Of a stretch of DNA of 64,000 bases, positions 12,893 through 25,823 are shown piece by piece (position 1 is the first letter of the stretch; every line of letters starts with the position of its first letter). The DNA is from Persicaria tinctoria (Eukaryota > Streptophyta > Magnoliopsida > Caryophyllales > Polygonaceae): NCBI GenBank assembly GCA_037127255.1, contig JBANSL010000009.1, positions 26,004,475 through 26,068,474 on the forward strand, written 5' to 3'. The position numbers were made by a program, and so were the translations under genes. Below the pieces are notes generated by a model that ran no database searches, was not told the DNA's origin, and saw nothing but the letters and a program-made list of their open reading frames with translations.

Positions 12893-14598
12893 CTACATTC
12901 TCGGAGATGAGATTTTTTATAAGTCCCATTACGCGTGATCTTTCTCCGCGTCGGGCCTCCGATCGAAGCTACGTTCTCGGATAAGAGATTTCTTATAAGT
13001 CCCTAGGACACTGGAGCTTGGCTTCGTGTGGGGCCTCCGATTGAAGCTACATTATCGGAGATGAGATTTTTTATAAGTCCCATTACGCGTGATCTTGCTC
13101 CGCGTCGGGCCTCTGATCGAAGCACCATTCTCGAAGATGAGATTTTTTATAAGTCCCTGGGACGCAGGAGCTTATCTCCGCGTCGGGCCTCCGATCGAAG
13201 CTACATTCTCGGAGATGAGATTTTTTATAGGTACCATTACGCGTGATCTTGCTCCGCGTCGGGCCTCCGATCGAAGCTACATTCTCGGATATGAGATTTT
13301 TTATAAGTCCCTAGGACGCTGGAGCTTGGCTCCTTGTCGGGCCTCCGATCGAAGCTACATTCTCGGAGATGAGATTTTTTATAAGTCCCATTACGCGTGA
13401 TCTTTCTCCGCGTCGGGCCTCCGATCAAAGCTACGTTCTCGGATAAGAGATTTCTTATAAGTCCGTAGGACACTGGAGCTTGGCTCCGTGTCGGGCCTCC
13501 GATTGAAGCTACATTCTCGGAGATGAGATTTTTTATAAGTCCCATTACGCGTGATCTTGCTCCGCGTCGGGCCTCTGATCGACGCAACATTCTCGAAGAT
13601 GAGATTTTTTATAAGTCCCTGGGACACAGGAGGTTGGCTCCGCGTCGGGCCTCCGATCGAAGCTACATTCTCGGAGATGAGATTTTTTATAAGTCCCATT
13701 ACGCATGCTCTTGCTCCGCGTCGGGCCTCCGATCGAAGCTGCATTCTCAGAGATGAGATTTTTTATAAGTCCCATTACGCGTGATTTTGCTCCGCGTCGG
13801 GCATCCAATAGAAGCTACATTCTCGGAGATGAGATTTTTTATAAGTCCCTAAGACGCATGAGCTATGCTCCGTGTCGGGCCTCCGATCGAGGCTACATTG
13901 TCGGAGATGAGATTTTTTATGAGTCCCTAGGACGCTAGAGCTTGGCTCTGCGTCGGGCCTCCGATCGAAGCTACATTCTCGGAGATGATATTTTTTATAA
14001 ATCCCTAGGACGCTCGAGCTTGGCTCCGCGTCGGGCCTCCGACCGAAGCTACATTCTGGGATATGAGATTTTTTATAAGTCCCTAGGACCCTAGAGGTTG
14101 GCTCCGCGTCTGGCCTCCGGTCGAACCTACATTCTCGGAGATGAAATTTTTTATAAGTCAAATTACGCGTGATCTTGCTCCGCGTCGAGCCTCCGATCGA
14201 AGCTGCATTCTCGGAGATGAGATTTTTTATAAGTCCCTAGGACGCTGGAGCTTGGCTCCGCGTCGGCCCTCCGATCGAAGATATATTCTCGGAGATGAAA
14301 TTTTTTAAAAGTCCCATTACGCGTGATCTTGCTCCGCGTCGGGCCTCCGATCAAAGCTGCATTCTCGGAGATGAGATTTTTTATAAGTCCCATTACGCAT
14401 GATTTTGCTCCGCGTCGGCCCTCCAATAGAAGCTACATTCTCGGAGATGAGATTTTTTATAAGTCCCTAAGACGCTGGAGCTATGCTCCGTGTCGGGCCT
14501 CCGATCGAAGCTACATTGTCGGAGATGAGATTTTTTATGAGTCCCTAGGACGCTAGAGCTTGGCTCTGCGTCGGGCCTCCGATCGAAGCTACATTCTC
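12893..14598 (+). repeat. HOR segment copied from 6105-7810 (offset 6788)
   Basis: About 1.7 kb with a fixed 6788-bp offset. Shared private variants include CTTATCTCCG at 6383/13171, GATCGACGCAAC at 6789/13577, the GACACAGGAGG tail at 6835/13623 and GATCGAGGC at 7097/13885. I noted roughly seven differences, so identity is about 99.5%. Flanks on both sides are unrelated in monomer order. Confidence 0.85.
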
Positions 14599-15462
14599 GG
14601 AGATGATATTTTTTATAAATCCCTAGGACGCTCGAGCTTGGCTCCGCGTCGGGCCTCCGATCGAAGCTAAATTCTGGGATATGAGATTTTTTATAAGTCT
14701 CTAGGACCCTAGAGGTTGGCTCCGCGTCTGGCCTCCGATCGAAGCTACATTCTCGGAGATGAGATTTTTTATAAGTCCCATTACGCGTGATCTTCCTCCG
14801 CGTCGGGCCTCCGATCGAAGCTGCATTCTCGGAGATGAGATTTTTTATAAGTCCCTAGGATGCTAGAACTTTGCTCCGCGTCGGGCCTCCGATCGAAGCT
14901 ACATTCTCGCAGATGAGATTTTTTACAAGTCCCTAGGACGCTGGAGCTTTGCTCCACATCGGGCCTCCGATCGAAGCTACATTCTCATAGATGAGATTTT
15001 TTATATGTCCCGTTACGCGTGATCTTGTACCGCGTCCGGCATTCGGTCGTAGAGCTTGCCTCCAGGATCGAATATTTTATTAAGTCCCATTACGCGTGAT
15101 CTTGCTCCACGTCGGGCCTCCGATCGAAGCTACATTCTCGGAGATGAGATTTTTTATAAGTCCCTAGGACGCTGGAGCTTGGCTCCGCGTCGGGCCTCCG
15201 ATCAAAGCTACATTCTCGGAGATGAGATTTTTTATAAGTTCCATTACGCGTGATCTTTCTCCGTGTCGGGCCTCCGATCGAAGCTACATTCTCGGATAAG
15301 AGATTTCTTATAAGTCCCTAGGACACTGGAGCTTGGCTCCGCGTCGGGCCTTCGATTGAAGCTACATTCTCGGAGACGATATTTTTTATAAGTCCCTAGG
15401 ACCCTAGAGGTTGGCTCCGCGTCTGGCCTCCGATCGAACCTACATTCTCGGAGATGAGATTT
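14087..15462 (+). repeat. HOR segment copied from 9840-11215 (offset 4247)
   Basis: About 1.4 kb including an anchor with the private change CCTCCAGGATCG (10781 and 15028). It overlaps the end of the 6788-offset copy, so the stretch 14087-14598 has two older relatives (7299-7810 and 9840-10351). Single-base differences are few, for example near 10057/14304. Confidence 0.83.
15028..15088 (+). repeat. Anchor monomer 4
   Basis: Copy of anchor 3, 4247 bp downstream, with the same CCAGG change. Confidence 0.9.
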
Positions 15463-16032
15463 TTTATAAGTCCCTAGGACGCAGGAGCTTGGCTCCGCGT
15501 CGGGCCTCCGATCGAACCTACATTCTCGGAGATGAGATTTTTTATAAGTCCCTAGGACGCAGGAGCTTGGCTCCGCGTCGGGCCTCCGATCGAAGCTACA
15601 TTCTCGGAGATGAGATTTTTTATAAGTCCCATTACGCATGCTCTTGCTCCGCGTCGGCCCTCCGATCGAAGCTACATTCTTGGAGATGAGATTTTTTATA
15701 AGTCCCTAGGACGCTGAAGCTTGTATCCGCGTCGGGCCTCCGATCGAAGCTACATTCTCGGAGATGAGATTTTTTATAAGTCCCATTACGCGTGATCTTG
15801 CTCCGCATCGGGCCTCCGATCGAAGCTACATTCTCGGATATGAGATTTTTTATAAGTCCCTAGGACGCTGGAGCTTGGCTCCGCGTCGGGCCTCCAATCG
15901 AAGCTACATTCTCGTAGATGAGATTTTTTACAAGTCCCTAGGACGCTGGAGCTTTGCTCCACATCGGGCCTCCGATCGAAGCTACATTCTCATAGATGAG
16001 ATTTTTTATAAGTCCCATTACACGTGATCTTG

Positions 16033-16092
16033 TACCGCGTCCGACATTCGGTCTAGAGCTTGCCTCCCGGATCGAATATTTTATTAAGTCCC
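16033..16092 (+). repeat. Anchor monomer 5
   Basis: Type CCGACATTCGGTCTAG (one base shorter than the others, G-to-A in the CCGGC block). It is followed by an unusual GCTACAACGTCGG instead of GCTCCACGTCGG. Confidence 0.9.
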
Positions 16093-16415
16093 ATTACGCG
16101 TGATCTTGCTACAACGTCGGGCCTCCGATCGAAGCTACATTCTCGGAGATGAGATTTTTTATAAATCCCTAGGACGCTGGAGCTTGGCTCCGCGTCGGGC
16201 CTCTGATCGAAGCAACATTCTCGGAGATGAGATTTTTTATAAGTCCCATTACGCGTGATCTTGCTCCGCGTCGGGCCTCCGATCGAAGCTACATTCTCGA
16301 TATGAGATTTTTTATAAGTCCCTATGACGCTGGAGCTTTGCTCCACATCGGGCCTCCGATCGAAGCTACATTCTCATAGATGAGTTTTTTATAAGTCCCA
16401 TTACACGTGATCTTG

Positions 16416-16475
16416 TACCGCGTCCGACATTCGGTCTAGAGCTTGCCTCCCGGATCGAATATTTTATTAAGTCCC
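16416..16475 (+). repeat. Anchor monomer 6
   Basis: Same one-base-shorter CCGACATTCGGTCTAG type as anchor 5, only 383 bp away. This is the closest anchor pair in the window. Confidence 0.9.
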
Positions 16476-18733
16476 ATTACGCGTGATCTTGCTCCACGTC
16501 GGGCCTCCGATCGAAGCTACATTCTTGGAGATGAGATTTTTTATAAGTCCCTAGGACGCTGGAGCTTGGCTCCGCGTAGGGCCTCTGATCGAAGCTACAT
16601 TCTCGGAGATGAGATTTTTTATAAGTCCCATTACGCGTGATCTTGCTCCGCGTCGGGCCTCCGATCGAAGCTACATTCTCGATATGAGATTTTTTATAAG
16701 TCCCTAGGACGCTGGAGCTTTGCTCCGCGTCGGGCATCCGATCGAAGCTACATTCTCGGAGATGAGATTTGTTATAAGTCCCATTACGCGTGATCTTTCT
16801 CCGCGTCGGGCCTCCGATCGAAGCTACATTCTCGGAAAAGAGATTTCTTATAAGTCCCTACGACACTAGAGCTTGGCTCCGCGTCGGGCCTCCGATTGAA
16901 GCTACATTCTCGGAGATGAGATTTTTTATAAGTCCCATTACGCGTGATCTTGCTCCGCGTCGGGCCTCTGATCGAAGCAACATTCTCGAAGATGAGATTT
17001 TTTATAAGTCCCTGGGACGCAGGAGCTTGGCTCCGCGTCGGGCCTCCGATCGAAGCTTCATTCTCGGAGATAAGATTTTTTATAAGTCCCATTACGCATG
17101 CTCTTGCTCCGCGTCGGGCCTCCGATCGTAGCTACATTCTTGGAGATGAGATTTTTTATAAGTCCATAGGATTCTGAAGCTTGTATCCGCGTCGGGCCTC
17201 CGATCGAAGCTACATTCTCGGAGATGAGATTTTTTATAAGTCCCATTACGCGTGATCTTGCTCCGCGTCGGGCCTCCAATAGAAGCTACATTCTCGGAGA
17301 TGAGATTTTTTATAAGTCCCAAGGACGCTGGAGCTTTGCTCCGCGTCGGGCCTCCGATCGAAGCTTCATTCTCGGAGATGACATTTTTTATGAGTCCCTA
17401 GGACGATGGAGCTTGGCTCCGTGTCGAGCCTCCGACCGAATCTACATTCTCGGAGATGAGATTTTTTATAAATCCCTATGAAGCTCGAGCTTGGCTCCGC
17501 GTCGGGTCTCCGATCGAAGCTACATTCTCGGAGATGAGATTTTTAATAAGTCCCTAGGACGCTGGAGCTTGGCTCCGCGTCGGGCCTCCGATCGAAGCTA
17601 CATTCTCGGAGATGAGATTTTTTATAAGTCCCTAGGACGCTGGAGCTTTGCTCCGCGTCAGACCTCCGATCGAAGCTACATTCTGGGAGATGAGATTTTT
17701 TATAAGTCCCTAGGACGTTGGAGCTATGCTCCGCATCGGGCCTCCGATCGAAGCTACATTCTCGGAGATGAGATTTTTTATGAGTCCCTAGGACGCTGGA
17801 GCTTGGCTCCGTGTCGGGCCTCCAACCGAAGCTACATTCTCAGAGATGAGATTTTTTATAAATCCCTAGGAAGCTCGAGCTTGGCTCCGCGTCAGGCCTC
17901 CGATCGAAGCTACATTCTGGGAAATGAGATTTTTTATAAGTCCCATTACGAGTGATCTTGCTCCGCGTCGGGCCTCCGATCGAAGATATATTCTCGGAGA
18001 AGAAATTTTTTATAAGTCCCATTACGCGTGATCTTGCTCCGCGTCGGGCCTCCGATCGAAGCTGCATTCTCGGAGATGAGATTTTTTATAAGTCCCATTA
18101 CGCATGATTTTGCTCCGCGTCGGGCCGCCAATAGAAGCTACATTCTCGGAGATGAGATTTTTTATAAGTCCCTATGACGCTGGAGCTATGCTCCGTGTCG
18201 GGCCTCCGATCGAAGCTACATTGTCGGAGATGAGATTTTTTATGAGTCCCTAGGACGCTAGAGCTTGGCTCTGCATCGGGCCTCCGATCGAAGCTACATT
18301 CTCGGAGATGATATTTTTTATAAATCCCTAGGACGCTCGAGCCTGGCTCCGCGTCGGGCCTCCGATCGAAGCTACATTCTGGGATATGAGATTTTTTATA
18401 AGTCCCTAGGACCCTAGAGGTTGGCTCTGCGTCTGGCCTCCGATCCAAGCTACATTCTCGGAGATGAGATTTTTTATAAGTCCCATTACGCGTGATCTTG
18501 CTCCGCGTCGGGCCTCCGATCGAAGCTGCATTCTCGAAGATGAGATTTTTTATAAGTCCCTAGGATGCTAGAGCTTTGCTCCGCGTCGGGCCTCCGATCG
18601 AAGCTACATTCTCGTAGATGAGATTTTTTTGCAAGTCCCTAGGACGTTGGAGCTTTGCTCCACATCGGGCCTCCGATCGAAGCTACATTCTCATAGATGA
18701 GATTTTTTATAAGTCCCATTACGCGTGATCTTG

Positions 18734-18794
18734 TACTGCGTCCGGCATTCGGTCGTAGAGCTTGCCTCCCGGATCGAATATTTTATTAATTATC
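18734..18794 (+). repeat. Anchor monomer 7
   Basis: Type TACTGCG / GTAG / AATTATC. The TACTGCG start and AATTATCATTACG end are unique to this copy. Confidence 0.9.
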
Positions 18795-19311
18795 ATTACG
18801 CGTGATCTTGCTCCACGTCGGGCCTCCGATCAAAGCTACATTCTCGGAGATGAGATTTTTTATAAATCCCTAGGAAGCTCGAGCTTGGCTCCGCGTCGGG
18901 CCTCCGATCGAAGCTACATTCTCGGAGATGAGATTCTTTATAAGTCCCTAGGACGCTGGAGCTTGGCTCCGCGTCGGGCCTCCGATCGAAGCTACATTCT
19001 CGGAGATCAGATTTTTTATAAGTACCATTACGCGTGATCTTGCTCCGCATCGGGCCTCCGATCGAAGCTACATTCTCGGATATGAGATTTTTTATAAGTC
19101 CCTAGGACGCTGGAGCTTGGCTCCGCGTCGGGCCTCCGATCGAAGCTACATTCTCGGAGATCAGATTTTTTATAAGTACCATTACGCGTGATCTTGCTCC
19201 GCATCGGGCCTCCGATCGAAGCTACATTCTCGGATATGAGATTTTTTATAAGTCCCTAGGACGCTGGAGCTTGGCTCCGCGTCGGGCCTCCGATCGAAGC
19301 TACATTCTCGG

Positions 19312-20267
19312 AGATGAGATTTTTTATAAGTCCCATTACGCGTGATCTTTCTCCGCGTCGGGCCTCCGATCGAAGCTACATTCTCGGATAAGAGATTTCT
19401 TATAAGTCTCTAAGACACTGGAGCTTCGCTCCGCGTCGGGCCTCCGATTGAAGCTACATTCTCGGAGAAGAGATTTTTTATAAGTCCCATTACGCGTGAT
19501 CTTGCTCCGCGTCGGGCCTCTGATCGAAGCAACATTCTCGAAGATGAGATTTTTTATAAGTCCCTGGGACGCAGGAGCTCGGCTCCGCGTCGGGCCTCCG
19601 ATCGAAGCTACATTCTCGGAGATGAGATTTTTTATAAGTCCCATTACGCATGCTCTTGCTCCGCGTCAGGCCTTCGATCGAAGCTACATTCTTGGAGATG
19701 AGATTTTTTATAAGTCCCTAGGACGCTGAAGCTTGTATCCGCGTCGGGCCTCCGATCGAAGCTACATTCTCGGAGATGAGATTTTTTATAAGTCCCATTA
19801 CGCGTGATCTTGCTCCGCGTCGGGCCTCCAATAGAAGCTACATTCTCGGAGATGAGATTTTTTATAAGTCCCAAGGACGCTGGAGCTTTGCTCCGCGTCG
19901 GGCCTCCGATCGAAGCTTAATTCTCGGAGATGACATTTTTTATGAGTCCCTAGGACGATGGAGCTTGGCTCCGTGTCGGGCCTCCGACCGAATCTACATT
20001 CTCGGAGATGAGATTTTTTATAAATCCCTATGAAGCTCGAGCTTGGCTCCGCGTCGGGCCTCCGATCGAAGCTACATTCTCGGAGATGAGATTTTTTATA
20101 AGTCCCTAGGACGTTGGAGCTTGGCTCCGCGTCGGGCCTCCGATCGAAGCTACATTCTCAGAGATAAGATTTTTTATAAGTCCCTAGGACGCTGGAGCTT
20201 TGCTCCGCGTCAGACTTCCGATCGAAGCTACATTCTGGGAGATGAGATTTTTTATAATTCCCTAGGA
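19312..20267 (+). repeat. HOR segment copied from 16760-17715 (offset 2552)
   Basis: Monomer order and rare variants agree, for example GATGACATTTTTTATGAG at 17378/19930, CCGACCGAATCTAC at 17435/19987 and CCTATGAAGCTCGAGC. Identity is lower than in the tandem pairs, which suggests an older exchange. The same stretch recurs a third time at about 22330-23285. Confidence 0.75.
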
Positions 20268-22237
20268 CGCTGGAGCTTGGCTCCGCGTCGGGCCTCCGAT
20301 CGAAGCTACATTCTCGGAGATGAGATTTTTTATAAGTCCCATTATGCATGATTTTGCTCCGCGTCGGGCCTCCAATAGAAGCTACATTCTCGGAGATGCG
20401 ATTTTTTATAAGTCCCTAATACGCTGGAGCTATGCTCCGCGTCGGGCCTCCGATCGAAGCTACATTCTCGGAGATGAGATTTTTTATGAGTCCCTAGGAC
20501 GCTGGAGCTTGGCTCCGTGTTGGGCCTCCGACCGAAGCTACAATCTCGGAGATGAGATTTTTTATAAATCCCTAGGAAGCTCGAGCTTGGCTCCACGTCG
20601 GGCCTCCGATCGAAGCTACATTCTGGGAAATGAGATTTTTTATAAGTCCCATTACGAGTGATCTTGCTCCGCGTCGGGCCTCCGATCGAAGCTACATTCT
20701 CGGAGATGAGATTTTTTATAAGTCCCTAGGACGCTGGAGCTTGGCTCCGCGTCGGCCCTCCGATCGAAGATATATTCTCGGAGATGAAATTTTTTATAAG
20801 TCCCATTACGCGTGATCTTTCTCCGCGTCGGGCCTCCTATAGAAGCTACATTCTCGGAGATGAGATTTTTTATAAGTCCCTAAGACGCTAGAGCTATGCT
20901 CCGTGTCGGGCCTCTGATCGAAGCTACATTGTCGGAGATGAGATTTTTTATGAGTCCCTAGGACGCTAGAGCTTGGCTCTGCGTCGGGCCTCCGATCGAA
21001 GCTACATTCTCGGAGATGATATTTTTTATAAATCCCTAGGACGCTCGAGCTTGGCTCCGCGTCGGGCCTCCGATCGAAGCTACATTCTGGGATATGAGAT
21101 TTTTTATAAGTCCCTAGGACCCTAGAGGTTGGCTCCGCGTCTGGCCTCCGATCGAAGCTACATTCTCGGAGATGAGATTTTTTATAAGTCCCATTACACG
21201 TGATCTTGCTCCGCGTCGGGCCTCCGATCGAAGCTGCATTCTCGGAGATGAGATTTTTTATAAGTCCCTAGGATGCTAGAGCTTTGCTCCGCGTCGGGCC
21301 TCCGATCGAAGCTACATTCTCGGAGATGAGATTTTTTATAAGTCCCTAGGACGCTGGAGCTTGGCTCCGCGTCGGGCCTCCGATCGAAGCTACATTCTCG
21401 GAGATGAGATTTTTTATAAGTCCCATTACGCGTGATCTTGCTCCGCGTCGGGCCTCCGATCGAAGCTACATTCTCGGAGATGAGATTTTTTATAAGTCCC
21501 TAGGACGCTGGAGCTTGGCTCCGCGTCGGGCCTCCGATCGAAGCTACATTCTCGGAGATGAGATTTTTTATAAGTCCCATTACGCGTGATCTTGCTCCGC
21601 GTCGGGCCTCCGATCGAAGCTACATTCTCGGATATGAGATTTTTTATAAGTCCCTAGGACGTTGGAGCTTGGCTCCGCGTCGGGCCTCCGATCGAAGCTA
21701 CATTCTCGGAGATGAGATTTTTTATAAGTCCCATTACGCGTGATCTTTCTCCGCGTCGGGCCTCCGATCGAAGCTACATTCTCGGATAAGAGATTTCTTA
21801 TAAGTCCCTAGGACACTGGAGCTTGGCTTCGCGTCGGGCCTCCGATCGAAGCTACATTCCTGGAGATGAGATTTTTTATAAGTCCCTAGGACGCTAAAGG
21901 TTGTATCCGCGTCGGGCCTCCGATCGAAGCTACATTCTCGGAGATGAGATTTTTTATAAGTCCCATTACGCGTGATCTTGCTCCGCGTCGGGCCTCCAAT
22001 AGAAGCTACATTCTCGGAGATGAGATTTTTTATAAGTCCCAAGGACGCTGGAGCTTTGCTCCGCATCGCGCCTCCGATCGAAGCTTCATTCTCGGAGATG
22101 ACATTTTTTAAGAGTCCCTAGGACGATGGAGCTTGTCTCCGTGTCGGGCCTCCGACCGAAGCTACATTCTCGGAGATGAGATTTTTTATAAATCCCTAGG
22201 AAGCTCGAGCTTGGCTCCGCGTCGGGCCTCCGATCGA

Positions 22238-23833
22238 AGCTACATTCTCGGAGATGAGATTTTTTATAAGTCCCTAGGACGCTGGAGCTTGGCTCCGCGT
22301 CGGGCCTCCGATCGAAGCTACATTCTCGGAGATGAGATTTTTTATAAGTCCCATTACGCGTGATCTTTCTCCGCGCCGGGCCTCCGATCGAAGCTACATT
22401 CTCGGATAAGAGATTTCTTATAAGTCTCTAAGACACTGGAGCTTGGCTCCGCGTCGGGCCTCCGATTGAAGCTACATTCTCGGAGAAGAGATTTTTTATA
22501 AGTCCCATTACGCGTGATCTTGCTCCGCGTCGGGCCTCTGATCGAAGCAACATTCTCGAAGATGAGATTTTTTATAAGTCCCTGGGACGCAGGAGCTTGG
22601 CTCTGCGTCGGGCCTCCGATCGAAGCTACATTCTCGGAGATGAGATTTTTTACAAGTCCCATTACGCATGCTCTTGCTCCGCGTCAGGCCTCCGATCGAA
22701 GCTACATTCTTGGAGATGAGATTTTTTATAAGTCCCTAGGACGCTAAAGCTTGTATCCGCGTCGGGCCTCCGATCGAAGCTACATTCTCGGAGATGAGAT
22801 TTTTTATAAGTCCCATTACGCGTGATCTTGCTCCGCGTCGGGCCTCCAATAGAAGCTACATTCTCGGAGATGAGATTTTTTATAAGTCCCAAGGACGCTG
22901 GAGCTTTGCTCCGCGTCGGGCCTCCGATCGAAGCTTCATTCTCGGAGATGACATTTTTTATGAGTCCCTAGGACGATGGAGATTTGCTCCGTGTTGGGCC
23001 TCCGACCGAATATACATTCTCGGAGATGAGATTTTTTATAAATCCCTATGAAGCTCGAGCTTGGCTCCGCCTCGGGCCTCCGATCAAAGCTACATTCTCG
23101 GAGATAAGATTTTTTATAAGTCCCTAGGACGTTGGAGCTTGGCTCCGCGTCGGGCCTCCGATCGAAGCTACATTCTCGGAGATAAGATTTTTTATAAGTC
23201 CCTAGGACGCTGGAGCTTTGCTCCGCGTCAGACCTCCGATCGAAGCTACATTCTGGGAGATGAGATTTTTTATAAGTCCCTAGGACGCTGGAGCTTGGCT
23301 CCGCGTCGGGCCTCCGGTCGAAGCTACATTCTCGGAGATGAGATTTTTTATATGTCCCATTATGCATGATTTTGCTCCGCGTCGGGCCTCCAATAGAAGC
23401 TACATTCTCGGAGATGCGATTTTTTATAAGTCCCTAATACGCTGGAGCTATGCTCCGCGTCGGGCCTCCGATCGAAGCTACATTCTCGGAGATGAGATTT
23501 TTTATGAGTCCCTAGGACGCTGGAGCTTGGCTCCGTGTCGGGCCTCCGACCGAAGCTACATTCTCGGAGATGAGATTTTTTATAAATCCCTAGGAAGCTC
23601 GAGCTTGGCTCCGCGTCGGGCCTCCGATCGAAGCTACATTCTGGGAAATGAGATTTTTTATAAGTCCCATTACGAGTGATCTTGCTCCGCGTCGGGCCTC
23701 CGATCGAAGCTACATTCTCGGAGATGAGATTTTTTATAAGTCCCTAGGACGCTGGAGCTTGGCTCCGCGTCGGCCCTCCGATCGAAGATATATTCTCGGA
23801 GATGAAATTTTTTATAAGTCCCATTACGCGTGA
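22238..23833 (+). repeat. HOR segment copied from 19220-20815 (offset 3018)
   Basis: About 1.6 kb of conserved monomer order with shared private variants: GGAGAAGAGATT at 19464/22482, the CATTATGCATG tail at 20339/23357, GGAGATGCGATT at 20394/23412 and GGGAAATGAG at 20627/23645. Differences are scattered single bases. Confidence 0.8.
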
Positions 23834-24534
23834 TCTTGCTCCGCGGCGGGCCTCCGATCGAAGCTGCATTCTCGGAGATGAGATTTTTTATAAGTCCCAT
23901 TACGTATGCTTTTTCTCCGCGTCGGGCCTCCAATAGAAGCTACATTCTCGGAGATGAGATTTTTTATAAGTCCCTAAGACGCTGGAGCTATGCTCCGTGT
24001 CGGGCCTCCGATCGAAGGTACATTGTCGGAGATGAGATTTTTTATGAGTCCCTAGGACGCTAGAGCTTGGCTCTGCGTCGGGCCTCCGATCGAAGCTACA
24101 TTCTCGGAGATGATATTTTTTATAAATCCCTAGGACGCTCGAGCTTCGCTCCGCGTCGGGCCTCCGATCGAAGCTACATTCTGGGATATGAGATTTTTTA
24201 TAAGTCCCTAGGACGCTAGAGGTTGGCTCCGCGTCTGGCCTCCGATCGAAGCTACATTCTCGGAGATGAGATTTTTTATAAGTCCCATTACGCGTGATCT
24301 TGCTCCGCGTTGGGACTCCGATCGAAGCTGCATTCTCGGAGATGAGATTTTTTATAAGTCCCTAGGATGCTAGAGCTTTGCTCCGCGTCGGGCCTCCGAT
24401 CGAAGCTACATTCTCGTAGATGAGATTTTTTACAAGTCCCTAGGACGCTGGAGCTTTGCTCCACATCGGGCCTCCGATCGAAGCTACATTCTCATAGATG
24501 AGATTTTTCATAAATCCCATTACGCGTGATCTTG

Positions 24535-24595
24535 TACCGCGTCCGGCATTCGGTCATAGAGCTTGCCTCTCGGATCGAATATTTTATTAACTCCC
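24535..24595 (+). repeat. Anchor monomer 8
   Basis: Type CATAG / CCTCTCGG / AACTCCC. The CATAG / AACTCCC combination is shared with anchors 9 and 10 on the other side of insertion 1. Confidence 0.9.
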
Positions 24596-25309
24596 ATTAC
24601 GCGTGATCTTGCTCCACGTCGGGCCTCCGACCGAAGCTACATTCTCGGAGATGAGATTTTTTATAAATCCCTAGGAAGCTCGAGCTTGGCTCCGCGTCGG
24701 GCCTCCGATCGAAGCTACATTCTGGGAAATGAGATTTTTTATAAGTCCCATTACGAGTGATCTTGCTCCGCGTCGGGCCTCCGATCGAAGCTACATTCTC
24801 GGATAAGAGATTTCTTATAAGTCCCTAGGACACTGGAGCTTGGCTCCGCGTCGGGCCTCCGATCGAAGCTACATTCTTGGAGATGAGATTTTTTATAAGT
24901 CCCTAGGACGCTGAAGCTTGTATCCGCGTCGGGCCTCCGATCGAAGCTACATTCTCGGAGATGAGATTTTTTATAAGTCCCATTACGCGTGATCTTGCTC
25001 CGCGTCGGGCCTTCAATAGAAGCTACATTCTCGGAGATGAGATTTTTTATAAGTCCCTAGGACGCTGGAGCTTGGCTCCGTGTCGGGCCTCCGACCGAAG
25101 CTACATTCTCGGAGATGAGATTTTTTATAAATCCCTAGGAAGCTCGAGCTTGGCTCCGCGTCGGGCCTCCGATCGAAGCTACATTCTGGGAAATGAGATT
25201 TTTTATAAGTCCCATTACGAGTGATCTTGCTCCGCGTCGGGCCTCCGATCGAAGCTACATTCTCGGAGATGAGATTTTTTATAAGTCCCTAGGACGCTGG
25301 AGCTTGGCT

Positions 25310-25314
25310 CCGCG
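25310..25314. repeat. Target-site duplication, left, of insertion 1
   Basis: CCGCG, directly before the LTR end TGTAACACC. It matches CCGCG at 35935-35939. Confidence 0.93.
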
Positions 25315-25823
25315 TGTAACACCCCCTTTTAAATCCCAAGGGAGCGCTACAGCGCCAGTGAATCCGCAGACTTTAATGTCTTTGAATTCACCTGAGGCTT
25401 ATAGGGACATGCAACCATGCTCCCATAAACAAGATGATAATTTAAATACAATAGAATATGCGGAAGTGAATAAAATTCATTAGTTTAAATATCTGATCAT
25501 AATAAGATAAAAATGCCAAAACCATAAAGTGTGTATAATTCCAAAATAACTGAAATTAAAGTAGTGACGCGGAAACTTTTAGAGATTCAAAACTTGTAAA
25601 AATATTCAATAAATGACAGTCTGCTCTTTAACTCTCTCCTGCTCCGCTGCTTGCACTAGACCTGTGGAATATGGTCTGGTGTTTCGTGAGAACGAACGAC
25701 ACCAGCCATCCAATAAGTAGGATGGTTAGTACAATTAAGACTAGCAAATGATAGGGAAAATGTTCAGACTTTAACGTTACAGTGACCATAAACGGTATGT
25801 CATAGGTTAAGGGAAAGACACGA

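Larger units (their letters stand above)
1..25314 (+). repeat. Satellite array, block I (78/76-bp monomers)
   Basis: About 330 head-to-tail monomers, open at the left window edge. Each has a 60-bp core that starts CTCCGCGTCGGGCCTCCGAT and ends in an AT-rich half containing GAGATTTTTTATAAGTCCC. The core is followed either by TAGGACGCTGGAGCTTGG (78-bp monomer, type A) or ATTACGCGTGATCTTG (76-bp monomer, type B). Roughly 43-670 is a pure A run; roughly 1980-3800 is strict A/B alternation at 154 bp. Anchor monomers lie at 1300, 3998, 10781, 15028, 16033, 16416, 18734 and 24535. No gene was found. I do not recognise the family by name. The block ends at the retroelement insertion at 25315, where the monomer is cut cleanly and resumes at 35935. 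Confidence 0.97.

Noticed and set aside
17491..17955. 154-residue ORF with a 26-residue repeat, as a repeat-protein gene
   Set aside because: It is the satellite monomer read in frame. The opposite strand is equally open, starts and stops fall where a 76-bp monomer or a point change happens to lie, and copies differ without regard to codon position.
1..25314. CRISPR-like regular repeats
   Set aside because: The repeats are contiguous 76/78-bp monomers without unique spacers, in an array with plant retroelements.
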